A stretch of 64,000 nt of DNA, from assembly GCA_958296385.1 (NCBI GenBank), contig OY282494.1:2083537-2147536 (forward strand), written 5' to 3'. Position numbers and translations under genes: made by a program. This document shows positions 61,221-64,000 of the stretch, piece by piece. The notes under the pieces are model-generated. The model saw only the letters and a list, made by a program, of their open reading frames with translations. It made no database searches and was not told the DNA's origin. The stretch comes from an uncultured Dehalococcoidia bacterium (GTDB lineage Bacteria; Chloroflexota; Dehalococcoidia; Lucifugimonadales; UBA3495). Positions within the stretch are counted from its first letter, which is position 1, and every line of letters starts with the position of its first letter.

Positions 61221-62459
61221 ATGACCGAACAGCAGGATGCCCGCCAGCAGGTTGCCGAGACCCTTCCTGAGGTGGAGGGCGGCATTTCTGATGAGGCGCT
61301 GGCTGCCGCGCGCGCTATGATTGGCGTGCGGATGCGTACTGAGCAGTACGTGCGGCAGGCTAACCTGGATACTATGCTCAACTTTGTGAACGGCATTGGC
61401 GATGCCAACCCGCTGTTTCGCGACCAGGAGTACGCCGTCTATTCCAAATACGGCAGCGTCGTCGGCCACCCCTGCGCGCCCTATATGCGCCACTGGTCGG
61501 GGCGCACCCGCTGGGGGCTGCCCGGCGTCCACGGCTTTTTTGCCGGCAACGACTGGGAGTTTTTCCGCGTGCTGCGACCCGGCGATGCCGTCAACTGCGT
61601 GGAGCGGGTGCTGGACGTGCAGGAGAAGCAGAGCGCTTACTCCGGCCGGCTGGTCATCCAGTACGTGGAAACCACCTACTCCAACCAGCGCGATGAGGTG
61701 GTGGCCCGCGTGGTGGGCTGGTGTACCCGCCACCAGCGCCGCGCCTCCCGCGAGCGGGGCAAGTACGCCGACGTCCCCAAGCGCCACGAGTACACCGAGG
61801 ACGAGCTGGCCGCCATCGATGAGCAGGTGCTGCACGAAACCGCGCGCGGCGGCCAGCCCCGCTATTGGGAGGACACCGAAATCGGCGAGGAACTGCCCAC
61901 CGTCGTGCGCGGTCCGCTGTCGTTGCAGGACGTCAGCGCCTTTCTGGTCGGCACCGGCCGCTCCAGCGCGCACGGGGTGCTGCTGCGAGAGGCGATGCGT
62001 CATCCCAACCACTTTTTCCGCAACCCGGAGTCCGGCGGCGGCCTGGAGTACACCGGCATCGGCCACCTGCGCGACTCCGTAGCCGAGGCCGTGGGCGTCC
62101 CCGGCGCCTACGACTACGGCCCGCAGCGCGTGTCCTGGCTGGGCACGCTGATGACCAACTGGATGGGCGATGACGCCTTTCTGAAACGGCTGCGCGTGGA
62201 AACCCGCCGTTTCAACGTGTACGGCGACACGCAGTTTTGCAAAGGCCGCGTGGCCCGCAAGTACATCCACAACGGCAGCGCCCTGGTGGACGTGGACATC
62301 TGGGCCGAGAACCAGCGGGGCGAAGTAACGGCGCCCGGAATGGCAACCGTACTGTTGCCCTCCCGCAACCCCCACCACCCCTGGTTCACCGACGGCAGCC
62401 GCCTATCCCTGCAAGAAGCAACCCTACCGGAGGAAGCGCCGCCCATACTGCCGGCCTGA
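61221..62459 (+). CDS. MaoC-like acyl dehydratase, double hot-dog
   Basis: The 412-residue protein has two hot-dog units. The first (residues 30-170) has GDANPLFRDQEYA and GHPCAPYMRHW; the second (from about 200, RYWEDTEIGEELPTVVRGPL in parts) has ARGTEF-like positions replaced by GVLLREAMRHPNHFF. Such proteins hydrate acyl-CoA substrates. GAGGA precedes the ATG at 61221. The split pair at 15382/15789 is a possible functional analogue. Substrate unknown. Confidence 0.82.
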   Translation: MTEQQDARQQVAETLPEVEGGISDEALAAARAMIGVRMRTEQYVRQANLDTMLNFVNGIGDANPLFRDQEYAVYSKYGSVVGHPCAPYMRHWSGRTRWGLPGVHGFFAGNDWEFFRVLRPGDAVNCVERVLDVQEKQSAYSGRLVIQYVETTYSNQRDEVVARVVGWCTRHQRRASRERGKYADVPKRHEYTEDELAAIDEQVLHETARGGQPRYWEDTEIGEELPTVVRGPLSLQDVSAFLVGTGRSSAHGVLLREAMRHPNHFFRNPESGGGLEYTGIGHLRDSVAEAVGVPGAYDYGPQRVSWLGTLMTNWMGDDAFLKRLRVETRRFNVYGDTQFCKGRVARKYIHNGSALVDVDIWAENQRGEVTAPGMATVLLPSRNPHHPWFTDGSRLSLQEATLPEEAPPILPA

Positions 62460-62488
62460 TAGAATGGCAGCATCCAGGAGGGCAAAGC

Positions 62489-62800
62489 GTGGAATTCTTT
62501 CCCTGCCCTTATTTGGGCGGAATGGTAGAACTCAACGAGGAGCGGGAGCAGCACGTCCGTGAGAAACACTCCGACTTTCTCACGGAACGGCTGTATTACG
62601 TTGCCGGCGCACTGGCCGACCCGGACCGGATATTACGCAAAACGCCCGATTCCGACACAATCGTGTTCTACCGATGGTATGATGACTTGGACAAGTACGT
62701 CCTTGTTGCGGTGGTAAATCATCCTGGCCGTGACTGGATAGTCACCGCTTTTGTCACACGCCGGTTGCAAAGAGGTGAAATAATATGGCGGCGACATTGA
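62489..62800 (+). CDS. Small toxin-like protein (PBECR/DUF4258-like)
   Basis: The 103-residue protein starts at a GTG with GGAGGG before it. It has MVELNEEREQHVREKHSDFL, ALADPDRILRK, and DWIVTAFVTRRLQRGEIIW. This pattern recalls small RelE/barnase-like phage and mobile nuclease families (PBECR group). It overlaps the following DUF2283 gene by 16 bases, the layout of a toxin-antitoxin pair. Assignment is by pattern only. Confidence 0.6.
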   Translation: MEFFPCPYLGGMVELNEEREQHVREKHSDFLTERLYYVAGALADPDRILRKTPDSDTIVFYRWYDDLDKYVLVAVVNHPGRDWIVTAFVTRRLQRGEIIWRRH

Positions 62801-63156
62801 GATTCGAGCACGATGTTGTTGGCGATATTCTCTATATCGAGAAGTGCCGTCCCTACCTGGGTCAGGACTCCGACGATATTGAGGACTTCGTTATCGCCAG
62901 GCTTAACCCCAATAATGATGAGGTGGAAAGCATGGAGATACTGTTTTACTCCACCCGCATCATAAGTCGCCAGCCGCTCCGTTTGAACATCCCCGTTGCC
63001 AAAGGCGCCATCAACGGGCACCCGGCAGCGGCGGAATTCGACTGCCTGGCGCAGTCCGTCTCACCCTGGCTGACGGTGCCGCCGGACGCCGAAATCGTAG
63101 AACTATACATCCCCGGCGCATCGGCAGAGCCAGCAGCAGTGACGCCAAGCGTCTGA
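62785..63156 (+). CDS. DUF2283 protein, copy 1
   Basis: The 123-residue protein has FEHDVVGDILYIEK and SDDIEDFVIARLNPNNDEVESMEILF in parts, which match DUF2283 (D-x-L-Y-I with a downstream IxxFxxxGxxVGxEIL). DUF2283 genes often stand next to DUF4258-type toxins and may be their antitoxins. An Ala-rich tail follows. AGAGGTGA precedes the ATG at 62785. Confidence 0.7.
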   Translation: MAATLRFEHDVVGDILYIEKCRPYLGQDSDDIEDFVIARLNPNNDEVESMEILFYSTRIISRQPLRLNIPVAKGAINGHPAAAEFDCLAQSVSPWLTVPPDAEIVELYIPGASAEPAAVTPSV

Positions 63157-63193
63157 TGCGGACAAAAGGCTGACTCCCGAATCAAAGGATTTA

Positions 63194-63235
63194 GCATTAT
63201 GGGCGTTACCTACGCCAAAGGCAGCATCACCGGCC
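63194..63235 (+). repeat. Duplicated 5' end of the retropepsin-like gene
   Basis: From AGCATTATGGGCGTTACC through GGCAGCATCACCGGC this equals 63690-63731, the ribosome-binding end and first dozen codons of the protease gene. After that the match stops and the second DUF2283 gene begins. A tandem copy has lost its protease. Confidence 0.8.
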
Positions 63236-63253
63236 GGCGACGGGAGAAACGGA

Positions 63254-63679
63254 ATGGAAACGAGTCTAACATTTCAATACGACAGAATCGGTGATATTCT
63301 CAACATTGAGATACGCCCGCCTTATCAAGATCAGGAATCCGAAGAGATTGACGATTCGGTAATCGCCCGGTTTCATCCACAGACCGATATGGTGGAAAGC
63401 ATCGAGATCCTGTTTCTGTCCACGCACATTTTGGGTGATGACCCGTTCCGGCTGAACATTCCCATTACGCCCGGCGCAATCAACGGTTGGCCGGCCGCGC
63501 CGGAATTCAACTGCCTGGTTCAGCCCGACTCAAACTGGTTGACGGTGCCTAAGGCGGCCATCATCGGGATGGAACTGGACACCAGGCCGCCCCGGTTTCC
63601 GACCTATCCCGGCAACCGCCCGGCCGACATCAGCCGCTTTGAGATGGCGATTGATGGTACGATGTCGCTAACGCGCTAG
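63254..63679 (+). CDS. DUF2283 protein, copy 2
   Basis: The 141-residue paralogue of the gene at 62785 has LTFQYDRIGDILNIEI, SVIARFHPQTDMVESIEILFLS in parts, and LNIPITPGAINGWPAAPEFNCL. Its last 25 residues have no match in copy 1. It is followed after 15 bases by the protease gene, as copy 1 once was. Role unknown; possibly regulatory. Confidence 0.65.
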   Translation: METSLTFQYDRIGDILNIEIRPPYQDQESEEIDDSVIARFHPQTDMVESIEILFLSTHILGDDPFRLNIPITPGAINGWPAAPEFNCLVQPDSNWLTVPKAAIIGMELDTRPPRFPTYPGNRPADISRFEMAIDGTMSLTR

Positions 63680-63694
63680 AAAGGAGCCAGCATT

Positions 63695-64000
63695 ATGGGC
63701 GTTACCTACGCCAAAGGCAGCATCACCGGCAAAACCGAAACCCGCGAGTACGATTTTCTGGTCGATACGGGCGCCACTAAGGTTGGCATCCCGCAGGCCG
63801 ACATCGACGCGCTGGGGCTGGACACCGTGCCCAACGCCAGCGCCCGCCTGATGACCGCCGACGGCACAATCAAGGACACGCCCATCTACATCGCCGTCGG
63901 TATGCTGGAAGGAACGGGATTCGTCAACGGCGCAGTCCCCGCCGCCATGCCGCTAGTAGGCTACAACCTGCTGCAAGATTTGGGGTTCAATGTTGACCTG
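63695..64000 (+). CDS. Retropepsin-like aspartyl protease (5' part)
   Basis: The first 102 codons are inside the window. They include YDFLVDTGATKVGIP, with the Asp-Thr-Gly active-site triad of clan AA retropepsin-like proteases (as homodimers), and later PLVGYNLLQDLGF, equal to the usual (I/L)(I/L)G(x)(D/N)xLxxLG ending. So nearly the whole domain is here. AAGGAG precedes the ATG. Small bacterial proteases of this type often accompany DUF2283 or similar small genes. Confidence 0.8.
   Translation, partial: MGVTYAKGSITGKTETREYDFLVDTGATKVGIPQADIDALGLDTVPNASARLMTADGTIKDTPIYIAVGMLEGTGFVNGAVPAAMPLVGYNLLQDLGFNVDL

Overview
The window reads as one stretch of a GC-rich, free-living bacterial chromosome with tightly packed genes. 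The mix of tandem CaiB/BaiF CoA-transferases, MaoC-type hydratases, TolB-like and LppX-like lipoproteins, a tungsten/molybdenum-type aldehyde ferredoxin oxidoreductase and intergenic palindromes suggests Chloroflexota (Dehalococcoidia/SAR202-like). That assignment is inference from gene content; no rRNA gene is present to settle it.

Layout. 1-12.4 kb: a partial flavin reductase, two CaiB/BaiF genes, two lipoproteins, an MFS pump, redox enzymes, a metallo-hydrolase and NhaA. 12.4-16.3 kb (minus strand): a BioD-like/DRTGG ATPase, two tandemly duplicated membrane coiled-coil proteins, a pentapeptide-repeat protein, and a three-gene operon of two hot-dog hydratases followed by a SelW-like selenoprotein whose in-frame UGA hides it from ordinary gene calling. 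16.3-21.3 kb: a long repeat, then the translation cluster tRNA-Thr, tRNA-Tyr, tRNA-Thr, tuf, rpmG, secE, nusG, rplK, rplA, closed by a terminator. 21.4-34 kb: an M16 peptidase, an orphan BrnA-like antitoxin, RNase PH, ComEC/ComEA, an epimerase, an agmatinase-like enzyme, an enoyl-CoA hydratase relative, a metallo-beta-lactamase-fold hydrolase and a zinc alcohol dehydrogenase.

34.1-41.3 kb is a defence-type island: a three-gene module (unknown protein, degenerate P-loop protein, intact BrxC/BrxD-like ATPase), then McrB, McrC and a DUF3800 protein. Fragments of DUF3800 genes and of the alcohol dehydrogenase 3' end lie at the internal junction and right border, recording its assembly. 41.3-46 kb: SelB, which supports the selenoprotein call, then NurA, a CinA-type amidase and an alpha/beta hydrolase. 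46-64 kb: a second copy of the long repeat, an aldehyde dehydrogenase, a trypsin-like protease, TrmI, a histone-deacetylase-fold enzyme, another tandem duplication of small membrane proteins, a MobA/MoaD/aldehyde ferredoxin oxidoreductase operon, an orphan adenine methyltransferase, RsmG and enolase, a Uma2 nuclease, a bicupin, a transposase remnant, a MaoC hydratase and a duplicated array of a toxin-like protein, DUF2283 proteins and a retropepsin-like protease cut by the window end.

Two repeat families stand out: a 106-bp palindrome in four copies, two of which supply the stop codon of the upstream gene, and a 213-bp element with 16-bp terminal inverted repeats in two near-identical copies nested in a longer, more diverged repeat.
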